The translations under genes were made by a program, and so were the position numbers. 64,000 bases of DNA from Georgenia faecalis (GTDB lineage Bacteria > Actinomycetota > Actinomycetes > Actinomycetales > Actinomycetaceae): NCBI RefSeq assembly GCF_003710105.1, contig NZ_CP033325.1, positions 2,418,001-2,482,000 on the forward strand. Reading direction: 5' to 3'. Shown here piece after piece: positions 17,231 through 26,845 of this stretch (position 1 is the first letter of the stretch; every line of letters begins with the position of its first letter). Below the pieces are notes generated by a model. It did not search any database and was not told the DNA's origin. It saw nothing but the letters and a program-made list of their open reading frames with translations.

Positions 17231-18043
17231 ATGTTGGTCGGGTTCATCGGCGCCGGCACCATGGCCGGCGCGATCGTCCGCGGGATCACCGCCGCGGGCG
17301 TCGTCGCGGCCCAGGACGTCGTCGTCACCGACACGCGCCCCGAGGCGGCGACGGCGCTGCGCGAGGCCGTCGGTGTCACCGTCGCCTCCTCCGCCGGCGA
17401 GCTCGTGGCGGCGTGCGACGTCGTCGTCCTCGCGGTCAAGCCCCAGGTCCTGCCGGCGGTCCTCGCGGACGTCGCCGGCGACGTCGGGCGCCGCCGGCCC
17501 CTCGTCGTGTCCATCGCGGCGGGCGTCTCGCTGGCCACCCTCACCGGGGCGCTGCCCACCGGCACCGCCGTCGTCCGGGTGATGCCCAACGTCAACGCCA
17601 TGATCGGGGCCGGCATGGCCGCCGTGTGCGGCAACGACGCCGCGAGCGCGGACGACGTCGAGCTGGTGCGCCGGCTCTTCGCGGCCGTCGGCGACGCCGT
17701 CGTGCTGCCCGAGCGGGACTTCTCCACCTACACCGCGATCGCCGGGTCGGCGCCCGCCTTCGCCTTCGCGTTCATCGACGCGCTCGCCCGCGGGGCCGTG
17801 AAGAACGGGATGCCCAAGGCCCTGGCCACGCAGATCGCCGCGCAGACCGTCCTCGGCAGCGCCCGGATGGTCCTCGAGCGGGCCGACGACGGCGTCACCC
17901 CCGCCGACCTCGTCGACATGGTGAGCTCCCCCGGCGGCACGACGGTGGCCGGCACGGTCGCCATGGACGAGGCCGGGTTCGGGCCGGCGGTCGTCCGGGG
18001 CGTGCAGGCCACCATCGACCGGGACCGCGAGCTCGGCGGCTGA
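17231..18043 (+). CDS. proC: Pyrroline-5-carboxylate reductase
   Basis: Final step of proline synthesis, reducing 1-pyrroline-5-carboxylate with NAD(P)H. The Rossmann motif FIGAGTMAGAIVRG is at about 5-18, and the C-terminal signature region is SAPAFAFAFIDALARGAVKNG and the end motif with SPGGTTVAGTVAMDEAGFG. Length is 270 aa, standard. The ATG is preceded by GAGGGAGC. It is followed by a 176-base gap before the F420-0 uptake genes, with a possible -10 (TAAGAT at 18099-18104) for them. Confidence 0.93.
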   Translation: MLVGFIGAGTMAGAIVRGITAAGVVAAQDVVVTDTRPEAATALREAVGVTVASSAGELVAACDVVVLAVKPQVLPAVLADVAGDVGRRRPLVVSIAAGVSLATLTGALPTGTAVVRVMPNVNAMIGAGMAAVCGNDAASADDVELVRRLFAAVGDAVVLPERDFSTYTAIAGSAPAFAFAFIDALARGAVKNGMPKALATQIAAQTVLGSARMVLERADDGVTPADLVDMVSSPGGTTVAGTVAMDEAGFGPAVVRGVQATIDRDRELGG

Positions 18044-18219
18044 GCACGCAGGCCCGAGCCGGGCCGGCCTCAGCGGGCCGCCGCGCTCCGGTGCGGCGTA
18101 AGATCGGCGGCGGACCTCCGGCGGCACCCCTACCGGCTCCTGGGCCTCGAGCATGGGCCCGCGGTCCCCGCGCGGCGCTGTGACTGCGTACCCCCTCCCG
18201 CCCCCGCCCTGGAGCCCGC

Positions 18220-19224
18220 GTGCCGCGCCGTACCCGTCCCCTGCTCACCGCCGCCCTCGTCGCCGGCGCCCTCGCCGCCTGCGCCGCCCCGCCCGACGGC
18301 GCCGCGCCGGCCACGCCCGAGCCCGGCGCGTCGACGTCCGGCTTCCCGCTGGAGGTGACCACCTGCGGGCTCACCACCACCCTCGAGGCACCGCCGCAGC
18401 GCATCGTCACCATCAAGTCCTCCGCGACCGAGCTCGTGCTCGCCCTCGGGGCGGGCGACCGCCTGGTCGGCACGGCGTTCGCCGACGGCGACCTGCCGCC
18501 CGACCTCGCCGACGCCGCCCCGCCGGTCCTCGCCGAGCAGAACCCCGCCGCCGAGGCGGTGCTCGACCTCGAGCCCGACTTCGTCTACGCCGGCTGGGAG
18601 TCCAACCTCAGCGCGGACGGCGCCGGCGAGCGCGCGATGTACGAGGAGCTCGGCGTGGCCACCTACGTCGCACCCGCCGCGTGCAAGTCCCCCGAGCACC
18701 AGCCCGACCGCCTCACCTTCGAGCACGTCTTCGACGAGGTCACCGAGATGGGCCGGGTGCTCGGGGAGCCCGAGGCGGCCACGGAGCTCGTCGAGCGTCA
18801 GCGGGCGGAGCTCGCCGCCGTCGACCCGGCCGGGGAGGGGCGCACCGCCCTGTGGTACTCCTCCGGCTCGGACACCCCCTACGTCGGTGCGGGCATCGGG
18901 GCGCCGCAGATGCTCATGGACGCCGTGGGGCTGGAGAACATCGCCGCCGACGTCGCGGACACCTGGACATCGCTGTCGTGGGAGGCGGTCGCCGACCGCG
19001 ATCCCGACGTCATCGTCCTCGTCGACTCGGCCTGGAACACCGCCGAGCACAAGCGGGAGATCCTCAGCGCCAACCCCGTCACCGCCGCGCTGCCCGCGGT
19101 GATCGAGGAGCGGTTCGTCGTCGTCGAGTTCCCCGCGGCCGAGGCCGGCGTGCGCAACGTCCCCGCGGCCGCCGACCTCGCCGCGCAGCTCGCGGCGCTC
19201 GACCTGGGCGAGCCCGTGCCGTGA
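18220..19224 (+). CDS. Proposed F420-0 ABC transporter substrate-binding lipoprotein
   Basis: A BtuF/FecB-like periplasmic-binding protein, 334 aa. The signal peptide ends in the lipobox LAAC (C21). The fold has QRIVTIKSSATELVLALG at about 60-77 and the VLDLEPDFVYAGWE segment, and it resembles iron-siderophore/cobalamin binding proteins. Its place ahead of a matching permease and ATPase, with cofE and an F420-dependent enzyme facing it, matches the family proposed to import coenzyme F420-0 in actinobacteria. Heme, siderophore or cobalamin remain possible ligands. The GTG start is used. Confidence 0.72.
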   Translation: MPRRTRPLLTAALVAGALAACAAPPDGAAPATPEPGASTSGFPLEVTTCGLTTTLEAPPQRIVTIKSSATELVLALGAGDRLVGTAFADGDLPPDLADAAPPVLAEQNPAAEAVLDLEPDFVYAGWESNLSADGAGERAMYEELGVATYVAPAACKSPEHQPDRLTFEHVFDEVTEMGRVLGEPEAATELVERQRAELAAVDPAGEGRTALWYSSGSDTPYVGAGIGAPQMLMDAVGLENIAADVADTWTSLSWEAVADRDPDVIVLVDSAWNTAEHKREILSANPVTAALPAVIEERFVVVEFPAAEAGVRNVPAAADLAAQLAALDLGEPVP

Positions 19225-20362
19225 CGGGGACCGCGGCCGGACGCGCCGGCACCCGGCGCGCCACCCGGCGCCCGGGTGCGGCCGGCGGGCGCGGGCCCGA
19301 CGGTGTGAGCGGGACGGGCGGGACGGGCGGGAGGCACGGTGCTCGCACCGGAACCGTCGCCGTCGTCCTCCTGGTCCTGCTCGTCGCGACCGCGACCTGG
19401 GCGGTGACCGTCGGCCCCGCGGGCATCACCCCGGCCCAGGTGTGGACGTCGGCGTGGCACGAGCTGTGCTCGCTCGCCGCCCGCGGCGCCGCCGTGTGCG
19501 GTCCCGACCCCCTGACGACCATCGAGCGGGCCATCGTCTGGGACGGGCGCGCTCCCCGGGTGGTCGGTGCGGCCGTCGTGGGCGCGGGTCTGGCGGTGTG
19601 CGGCGCGGTCATGCAGGCGCTCACCCGCAACCCGCTGGCGGACCCCTACCTCCTCGGTGTCTCCTCCGGCGCCTCCGTCGGCGCCGTCGCCGTGCTCGTC
19701 CTCGGCGTCTCGGTCCTGCTGCCCGTCGCCGCGTTCGTCGGTGCGCTCGGCGCGCTCGTCCTCACCCTGGCGCTCGCCACCGGCCGCGGCGGCGGCCTCT
19801 CGCCGGTGCGGACGGTGCTCGCCGGCGTCGCCGTCGCCCAGGCCTGCTCGGCGGCGGTGAGCATCGTCATCTTCACCTCCGCCACCGGTGACTCCTACCG
19901 GGAGGTGCTCTCCTGGCTGCTGGGGTCCCTCGGCGGGACGACGTGGAACGAGACGCTCCTCGCCCTCGGGGCCCTCGCCGTCGTGGGGACGTTCCTCGTG
20001 GCGCAGGGCCGCGCGCTGGACGCCTTCACCTTCGGTGACGTGTCGGCGGCCGCGCTGGGCGTCGACGTCCGGCGGACCCGCTGGCTGCTCCTCGTCGCCG
20101 TGGCGCTGCTCGCCGGCGTCCTGGTGAGCATCTCCGGCTCGATCGGCTTCGTCGGGCTCGTCCTGCCGCACGCGGTGCGCCTCCTCGTCGGGGCCCGCCA
20201 CCACCGCCTGCTGCCCCTGGCGGCGATCGCCGGCGCCGTCTTCCTCCTCCTCGCCGACACCGCCGCCCGCAGCGTGCTGGCCCCGCAGGAGCTGCCCGTC
20301 GGGGTCCTCACCGCGGCCATCGGGGCGCCCGTGTTCGCCGTCCTCCTGCGCCGGGGCGCGCG

Positions 20363-20366
<4 letters not shown>
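19221..20366 (+). CDS. Proposed F420-0 ABC transporter permease (FecCD family)
   Basis: Integral membrane permease of the BtuC/FecCD type, 381 aa, with nine to ten hydrophobic segments from about residue 47 onward. The conserved loop GAVMQALTRNPLADPYLLGVSSGAS is visible near residues 131-155, and the C-terminal GFVGLVLPHAVRLLVG segment is the ATPase-coupling region. The GTG start at 19221 overlaps the stop of the binding-protein gene by four bases. The N-terminal 45 residues are Gly/Arg-rich and probably cytoplasmic. Substrate is inferred from the neighbours, not from the sequence. Confidence 0.78.
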
Positions 20367-21241
<875 letters not shown>

Positions 21242-21276
21242 GGGCGCCGGCACCTGGCGCCGCGCTGGCGCGAAAC

Positions 21277-21445
21277 AGCGAACTCGGCATCAAACACGCG
21301 AACTCGGCACGCGAGGGGGCGCCGAGTTCGCCATTCCGTGCCCAGTTCGCCATTCCCGGCTAGCGAACTCGGCATCAACTAGCGAACTCGACGGGAGGAC
21401 GGGCGCCGAGTTCGCCATTCCGTGCCCAGTTCGCCACTCCGTGCC
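21277..21445. repeat. Two tandem copies of an inverted repeat built on GCGAACTCGGCA
   Basis: The gap between the ATPase gene (plus) and cofE (minus) holds two near-identical units of about 80-85 bases (21277-21357 and 21362-21445). Each has two forward copies of GCGAACTCGGCA-like sequence, then two inverted copies (GCCGAGTTCGCC and CAGTTCGCC), so each unit can fold into a stem. The same word recurs at 62036-62090, so it is a dispersed repeat placed between convergent genes. It may act as a bidirectional terminator or be a REP/mini-element. No gene is seen here. Confidence 0.8.
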
Positions 21446-21478
21446 ACATCGGACGACGCCGCACGCACACCGGCGGCG

Positions 21479-22240
21479 TCAGTCGTCGGTGACGGCGTGC
21501 CGGAAGAGGTCCTCCTCCGGCGGGCGCACGAGCGAACGCGCGCCCTCGCCGTCCTCGGTGGTGACCAGGTGGCCCATGCCCCGGACGACGGCGACCGGCC
21601 GGCCCGCGACCTTGCCCTTGACCAGCTCGGCGGCGGCGGCGATCTCGTCCGCGGTGGCGATGATGCTCGACTGGAGCGCGCGACCGTACGCGTCCTTCTC
21701 CCCCCGCATGTCGAGCAGGAGCACGACGCCCGCGGCACCGATCGCGAGGTCCGCCACGCCGCGCCGCCACGGGCGCCCCGCGGTGTCCGTGACGAGGACG
21801 CCGGGGCGGGCTCCGAGCCGGGCGTGCAGGCCCCGGCGGAGCCGCCGCGCGGACGCGTCGGGGTCCTCGGGCAGGAGCAGCGCCGTGCCGGGCGGCACGT
21901 CGGAGGTGTCGACGCCGGCAGCCGCCATCACCAGCCCCTGGGGGGTCTCGACGATGCGCAGCACGCCGCCGTCCGGGCGGTCGCGCTCGGCGACGACGCG
22001 CACCGTCTGGGCCGCGATGGCCGCGTCACGCTCGGCGTCGTCGCGGGCGGGCACGAGGCGGCGCTCGGCCTTGGCGACCACCTTGCTCGCGACGACGACG
22101 ACGTCGCCGTCCGCGAGCCCGGTGGAACCGTCGGGCCAGCTCAGGGCGCCGAGCACGGGGGCGAGGACGGCGGCGAGGTCGTCACCGCCGGAGATCATGG
22201 GGACGCCGTCGGGCGCCTGGGCGAGGAGCATCGACGCCAC
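21479..22240 (-). CDS. cofE: Coenzyme F420-0:L-glutamate ligase (CofE type)
   Basis: A 253-aa GTP-dependent ligase that adds gamma-linked glutamates to F420-0. The family motif [23 protein letters not shown] is near residues 150-172, and the region [18 protein letters not shown] matches the metal/GTP-binding start of CofE. It has no C-terminal FMN/nitroreductase domain, so it is the stand-alone form, unlike mycobacterial FbiB. The GTG start lies one base after the upstream gene; an internal ATG at 22229-22231 is an alternative. With the neighbouring uptake transporter it would complete imported F420-0 to F420. CofC, CofD and CofGH are not in this window. Confidence 0.85.
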   Translation of the reverse strand: MASMLLAQAPDGVPMISGGDDLAAVLAPVLGALSWPDGSTGLADGDVVVVASKVVAKAERRLVPARDDAERDAAIAAQTVRVVAERDRPDGGVLRIVETPQGLVMAAAGVDTSDVPPGTALLLPEDPDASARRLRRGLHARLGARPGVLVTDTAGRPWRRGVADLAIGAAGVVLLLDMRGEKDAYGRALQSSIIATADEIAAAAELVKGKVAGRPVAVVRGMGHLVTTEDGEGARSLVRPPEEDLFRHAVTDD

Positions 22241-22241
22241 G

Positions 22242-23240
22242 TCAGCGGGAGAGCTGGGGCAGGACGTCGCGGCCGAACACCTCGAGCCACTCGCGCTGGT
22301 TGCGGCCGACGTTGTGGAGGTAGATGCGGTCGAACCCGAGGTCGACGTACTTCTGGATCTCCGCCCGGTGGACGTCGGGGTCGGCGGAGATGACCATCCG
22401 TCCGGCGAAGTCCTCCGCGCGGACGAGCTTGGCCATCGCGGCGAAGTCGAAGGGCGAGCGGATGTCCGCCTTGGGGAACTTCATGCCGCCGTTGGGCCAC
22501 TGGTCCATGGCGTTGGCCAGCGCCTCCTCGTCGGTGGGCGCCCACGACAGGTGGAGCTGGAGCACCTTCGGCATGGTGTCCGGGTCCTTGCCGGCCTCGC
22601 GGGCACCGGCGGCGAACTTCTCGAAGAGCGAGCCGATCTTCTCCAGCGGGGCGCCGACGGTGATGAGGCCGTCGGCGTGCTTGCCCGCCCGCTTGGCGGT
22701 CACCGGTCCCCCGGTGGCCACGAGGATCGGCGGGGCCTCCTCGGGCATGGTCCACAGCCGGGTGGACTCGAGCTTGTAGTACGTGCCCGCGTGCTTGGTG
22801 TCCTTGCCCGCGAGGGAGGCGGTGAAGAGCTTGCGGATGATCTCGATCGCCTCGAACATCCGGTTGATGCGCTCGGGCGCCTCGGGCCAGTAGCCCCCGG
22901 TGATGTGCTCGTTGAGCGCCTCGCCGGACCCCAGCCCGAGCCAGTGGCGGCCCGGGTACATCGCCGCGAGCGTCGCCGACGCCTGGGCGACCATCGCGGG
23001 GTGCCACCGGAACGTCGGCGCGGTCACGCCGGGCCCGAAGTCACCGCGGGTCCGCTCGCCGACGGCGGTGAGCACGTTCCACACGAAGGCCGACTGCCCC
23101 TGGGTGGGCGTCCACGGCTGGAAGTGGTCGGCGGCCATCACCCCGGAGAAGCCGTGGTCCTCGGCGAGGGCGGAGTAGTCGACCGCCTCGGTGGGGTGGA
23201 ACTGCTCGAGCGCGGCCGCATATCCGATCGTCAGCGTCAT
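22242..23240 (-). CDS. F420-dependent LLM-family oxidoreductase (G6PDH-like family)
   Basis: A 332-aa luciferase-like TIM barrel of the F420-dependent family that includes F420-dependent glucose-6-phosphate dehydrogenase. The N-terminal ADHFQPW motif and the [28 protein letters not shown] segment (about 100-127), which bind F420 and the phosphate in this group, are visible. The [20 protein letters not shown] motif is typical. It is followed one base later by cofE, so the two are cotranscribed. The substrate is not certain; the neighbourhood links it to F420 use rather than to any sugar pathway. The ATG start is supported by the operon position. Confidence 0.85.
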   Translation of the reverse strand: MTLTIGYAAALEQFHPTEAVDYSALAEDHGFSGVMAADHFQPWTPTQGQSAFVWNVLTAVGERTRGDFGPGVTAPTFRWHPAMVAQASATLAAMYPGRHWLGLGSGEALNEHITGGYWPEAPERINRMFEAIEIIRKLFTASLAGKDTKHAGTYYKLESTRLWTMPEEAPPILVATGGPVTAKRAGKHADGLITVGAPLEKIGSLFEKFAAGAREAGKDPDTMPKVLQLHLSWAPTDEEALANAMDQWPNGGMKFPKADIRSPFDFAAMAKLVRAEDFAGRMVISADPDVHRAEIQKYVDLGFDRIYLHNVGRNQREWLEVFGRDVLPQLSR

Positions 23241-23341
23241 GGTCCCAGTGTGTCAGGACCACCCCCGTCCCCGTGTGCCAGGAGCGCCACCGAGCGGCTG
23301 GGGTGAGCAGGGCAACAGGGCCATGGCCGAGTCCGGACATG

Positions 23342-23377
23342 GCGGTGGCCCGCGCAGCGTGCTGCGCGGGCCACCGC
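23342..23377. terminator. Strong hairpin downstream of the GH84 gene
   Basis: GCGGTGGCCCGCGCAGC at 23342-23358 pairs perfectly with GCTGCGCGGGCCACCGC at 23361-23377, giving a 17-bp GC stem with a very tight loop. It lies 44 bases downstream of the GH84 stop (23421, minus strand) and ahead of the F420-enzyme start at 23240, so it probably ends the GH84 transcript. There is no good U-tract. Confidence 0.7.
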
Positions 23378-23420
23378 TTCCTGGGCCAGCCCGTTGCCGC
23401 CGGACAGCCCGTCGCCTGGG

Positions 23421-26400
23421 TCAGCCGCGCACGGCCACCCGGCGGCGGGTCACCAGGACGCCGGCCAGACCGGCCAGCAGCAGGCCGACCGCGGCCAGCA
23501 GGCCCGTCGTGGCGCCCGTCGCACCGGTCGAGGGCAGGTCGCCGCCGCCCGGCGCCGTCGGGCGGCCCGAACCGTCACCGGAGGGGTCGACCCCGCCCGT
23601 CGGGCCGGGGTCGGCCGTCGGGTCGGTCCCCCCGCTCGGGGGCTCCGTCGTGGGCGGCTCCGTCGTCGGGGGCTCGGTCGTGGGCGGCTCCGTCGTGGGC
23701 GGCTCCGTCGTCGGCGGCTCCGTCGTCGGGGGCTCCGTCGTCGGGGGCTCCGTGGTCGGGGGCTCCGTGGTCGGGGGCTCCGTGGTCGGGGGCTCCGTGG
23801 TCGGGGGCTCCGTGGGCTCCGGGACGCCGACCGGCCCGCCCTCGCGGGCGACCACCTCGACGATGCGCGGGGCGTCGCTGCCGGCCTCGAGCACGAGGCG
23901 CACGGCCGTCACCGGCCCGTCGACGTCGACCGCGGTCTCGTGGAAGACGTCACCCTCGGTGAGCTCGCCCACCGTGACCCACTCGCCGTCGACCTCGACC
24001 TGGATCTCGCCGACGCCGGTCCCGACCACGGCGACCGACCCGACGGGGCGGGCCTCGGCGAAGTTCCGGGTGATGTGCGAGCCCTCGACGGGCGCCTCGG
24101 CGGCCTGGTAGGCCGTCTCGACGTCACCGTCGAAGGCGCGCTGCACGCCCTCGTTCACGGCGTTGGGCAGGTTGCTCTCGAACTCCGTCGACGGCGCGGA
24201 GACGATGAACTCGCGGATCTTCACCCACTGCCCACCCGGGTTGGACGCCGACGCGGCCAGCCGCACGAACCGCGCCTGGACGGGGACGTCGAACTCGTGC
24301 GTGATGAGTGGGCTGGCGGTGTACTGGCCGACGTCGGTCCAGCTCGTGCCGTCCGTCGAGTAGCGCAGGACGGCGTTGTAGAACATGTCGCCGGTCTGGG
24401 TGTCGCCGTCGGACTGGTGGACCGCGATGCGGCCGATCTCCCGGACCGCGCCGAGGTCCACCTGGACGTGCTGGCCGCTGGTCCCAGCCTGGTTGGACCA
24501 GTACAGGGTGCCGAGGTTGCCGTCGACCATGCGGGCGGTGGAGAAGTCCTGCCAGGTGCCCATCGAGCTCGACGGGGTCGCCGGGTAGCCGGTCCCCGGA
24601 CCCAGCGGCTCGGCGCCGAGCCACTCGACGTAGGCGTCCATGGCCTCCTCCGAGAACGCGTCGAAGACGCCGTCGCCGACGGCCGGGACGATCCGGTCGG
24701 GCTGGGGCACGCCGTCCCCGCCTGCGTCGTCGACGGTCGGGCGCGTCGTCAGCGCGATGTCGTCCTGCGCGGCGAAGAGGGCCTCGGTGGCGGGGTTGCC
24801 GTAGCGGTCCTCGAGGGCGGCGAGCATGTCCGTCTCGTGGAGGAGGGCGTCGGCCCACTGCGCGGCGGCGTCGGCCCACGGCTCGACGTCGACCGCGAAG
24901 CCCGGCTCCGCCATCTGCGGCAGGACCTCCGGCAGCGAGGCGATGAGCGCGAGCCGCTCGCGCAGGGCGGTCCGCCCGGCGTCCTCGCCGGCCTCGTACG
25001 CGTCCCAGAAGGCCTCGACGTCGGCGGACAGCGCCGGCGCGTACACGACGTCCTCGCGGTACGGCCAGCTCTGGTTGAGGTCGGCGAACGCGGTGAGCGC
25101 GGCCTGCACCGCCGGGTCGGGGCCGGCGAGCTCGGCGAGCGCGTGCGCCATCGACGCCTCGGCGTCGTAGGCCAGCGGGTTCCACGAGTAGTCGGCGTAG
25201 TTGCCCAGTGCCGGCAGGGAGGCGTACGGCTGGATGAGCGGGTTCGACGTGATGCCGTCGATGTGCTGGTAGAGCTCGGGCGCGCGCCCGGTCAGCGGGT
25301 TGAGGAAGAGCCGGTTCCGGCGGCCGTCGTTGACCGGGAAGTTGTCCCAGATGTAGAGGTGGTCGGTGCGGTAGGTCGCGGAGGCCCGCTGCACCGACTC
25401 CACGGTGATGGTGTCGGAGAAGACGCCCTCACCGGTCCACTGGATGAGCACGTCCTCGTCGAGACGCTCGCCGAACCGCGCCTTGTAGCCCCACTGGTCC
25501 GGGGCGGAGCCGTCGTAGAGCGTCGGCACCGTCTGCAGCGGCTCAAGGTCCTCGGGCTCGACCCACTCCCGCTGGACGCGGTTGAGGTAGTCGGTCTGCG
25601 CGTCGGCCAGGCCGAGGAGGTTCGTCTGGTTGGGGTACGCCGCCTGGTCGGCGGCGCACCGCAGCTCCCAGGGGATGTCGTCGAGAGCGATGTAGAACGA
25701 GTCGACGCCCAGGTCCCGCAGCTGCTCGAACTTGTTGATCGTCGCCTGGTAGTCCTCCTCGGAGGAGTAGCAGATCGAGTTGCCCGGGGAGAGCGCGAAG
25801 GTGAAGTCGACGTGGTGGCGGTTGGCCTGGTCGATGAGCTCGGCGATCTGGGCAAGCTCGTCGCCCTCGTACAGCTCACGCCAGTTCGCCCGCAGCAGCA
25901 GGTCGTCCTTGGGCGTGTAGATGTACGTGTTCATCTTGTGCTCGCCGGAGTACTCGAGCAGGTCGAGCCGCGCCTGGTGCGACCACGGGATGCCGTAGAA
26001 GCCCTCGATGGCGCCACGCACCGACATGAGCGGCATGTCCCGCACCCGGAACGCCGGGACGGTGCCGTCCTGCACCACCTGGCGCAGCGTCTGCGTGGCG
26101 TAGTAGCTGCCCGTGTCGTCCACGCCGTTGAGGACCAGCACGGGGGCGCCGTCGTGGGTGCCGTTGGCGATGACGTAACCGTCGCCGTTGAGCCCCTCCG
26201 CGTTCGCGACGTCGAAGGCGTCGAGCAGCGTGGCGATCTCCGGGTTGGCCGCCGTGGTACCGAGGTAGACGTCGACGCCGGGTCCGGCCGCGGGCGCCAC
26301 GGTCGCGGCGCCCCCGGCCGCGGCGACGATCTCCTCGAGCGCCTCGACCGCCGACGCGTCGGCCCCCTCGCCGACGACGATGGTCACCGGTCCGGCCAGG

Positions 26401-26594
26401 CTCACCGGGACGCCCTCGGCCGCGATGGCCAGAGGCACGGGGTAGATGTCGGGCACCCCCTCGACGGCCTCCGCCGGTGCGGCGGTGAGGCCCGCAGGGG
26501 TGAGGACGGCACAGGCGACGGCGGCGGCAGCTGCCAGGCCGACCGCCCGCCTCCGTCCTGGGGTGCTGCGCGGTATCGCGACGTTCACGATCAC
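23421..26594 (-). CDS. Sortase-anchored GH84 beta-N-acetylhexosaminidase
   Basis: A secreted enzyme of about 1,057 aa that removes GlcNAc from glycans. The order is: signal peptide (about 1-45), a GH84 N-terminal domain, the GH84 catalytic domain (RGAIEGFYGIPWSHQARLD, then the catalytic Asp pair in FYIALDDIPWELR at about 303-304), a helical linker, an F5/8-type C (discoidin-like) domain (about 665-798) and another beta domain. A stalk of about 12 TEPPT repeats follows (about 926-985), then LPSTG, a transmembrane segment and RRR. The cell wall is the expected location. The GTG start at 26592-26594 is a choice; a second GTG two codons on is possible. Confidence 0.9.
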   Translation of the reverse strand: MIVNVAIPRSTPGRRRAVGLAAAAAVACAVLTPAGLTAAPAEAVEGVPDIYPVPLAIAAEGVPVSLAGPVTIVVGEGADASAVEALEEIVAAAGGAATVAPAAGPGVDVYLGTTAANPEIATLLDAFDVANAEGLNGDGYVIANGTHDGAPVLVLNGVDDTGSYYATQTLRQVVQDGTVPAFRVRDMPLMSVRGAIEGFYGIPWSHQARLDLLEYSGEHKMNTYIYTPKDDLLLRANWRELYEGDELAQIAELIDQANRHHVDFTFALSPGNSICYSSEEDYQATINKFEQLRDLGVDSFYIALDDIPWELRCAADQAAYPNQTNLLGLADAQTDYLNRVQREWVEPEDLEPLQTVPTLYDGSAPDQWGYKARFGERLDEDVLIQWTGEGVFSDTITVESVQRASATYRTDHLYIWDNFPVNDGRRNRLFLNPLTGRAPELYQHIDGITSNPLIQPYASLPALGNYADYSWNPLAYDAEASMAHALAELAGPDPAVQAALTAFADLNQSWPYREDVVYAPALSADVEAFWDAYEAGEDAGRTALRERLALIASLPEVLPQMAEPGFAVDVEPWADAAAQWADALLHETDMLAALEDRYGNPATEALFAAQDDIALTTRPTVDDAGGDGVPQPDRIVPAVGDGVFDAFSEEAMDAYVEWLGAEPLGPGTGYPATPSSSMGTWQDFSTARMVDGNLGTLYWSNQAGTSGQHVQVDLGAVREIGRIAVHQSDGDTQTGDMFYNAVLRYSTDGTSWTDVGQYTASPLITHEFDVPVQARFVRLAASASNPGGQWVKIREFIVSAPSTEFESNLPNAVNEGVQRAFDGDVETAYQAAEAPVEGSHITRNFAEARPVGSVAVVGTGVGEIQVEVDGEWVTVGELTEGDVFHETAVDVDGPVTAVRLVLEAGSDAPRIVEVVAREGGPVGVPEPTEPPTTEPPTTEPPTTEPPTTEPPTTEPPTTEPPTTEPPTTEPPTTEPPTTEPPTTEPPSGGTDPTADPGPTGGVDPSGDGSGRPTAPGGGDLPSTGATGATTGLLAAVGLLLAGLAGVLVTRRRVAVRG
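23641..23815 (-). repeat. Tandem 15-base repeat coding the TEPPT stalk
   Basis: Eleven full copies and one partial copy of a 15-base unit (GGCTCCGTCGTGGGC and close variants) code the Pro/Thr stalk of the GH84 protein. Copy-to-copy changes are mainly synonymous and spread evenly, so the array is under protein-level selection. Length is likely to vary between strains. It is coding DNA, not a CRISPR. Confidence 0.9.
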
Positions 26595-26647
26595 TTCTCT
26601 CGACGTGGGGGCAAGGGGGGCGGACGGTCCCCGTGACGCCGGGCACC

Positions 26648-26657
26648 GAAACGATTC
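26648..26657. promoter_or_regulatory. LacI-like operator candidate upstream of the GH84 gene
   Basis: GAAACGATTC is nearly palindromic with a central CG, as in LacI-family operators. It lies about 55 bases upstream of the GH84 start in the divergent gap with valS. This would fit carbon-source control of a glycan hydrolase. The match is weak on its own, and no LacI gene is in the window. Confidence 0.3.
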
Positions 26658-26701
26658 AGAGTGTGCCACCCGTCACAGGGTCGGAGAAGGGTTTCCGACG
26701 C

Positions 26702-26711
26702 TCGTATACGA
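26702..26711. promoter_or_regulatory. Palindromic operator candidate between GH84 and valS
   Basis: TCGTATACGA is a perfect 10-base palindrome that fits the FadR-subfamily GntR pattern TNGTNNACNA. It lies about 110 bases upstream of the GH84 start and about 135 bases upstream of valS. A GntR-family repressor is one explanation; no binding partner is identified. Confidence 0.3.
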
Positions 26712-26845
26712 AAGTGTGAGAGGCCGGCCGGCGTCGGCTGCATGCCCCGGCTCCCTGGCGCCGTGCGGCAACGAGCCGCACGGCACACCTCGCACGCCCG
26801 GGCCCCCCGCGGGCGCACCGCCCTGACGTGGAAGAATGGTCTGCC

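Noticed and set aside
21242..21478. A CRISPR array or att site in the cofE-ATPase gap
   Set aside because: The repeats are inverted and lie within tandem units, with no regular spacers; there are no cas or integrase genes nearby.
23641..23815. CRISPR-like array of 15-base repeats
   Set aside because: The units are contiguous without spacers and code a TEPPT stalk in frame with the GH84 protein.
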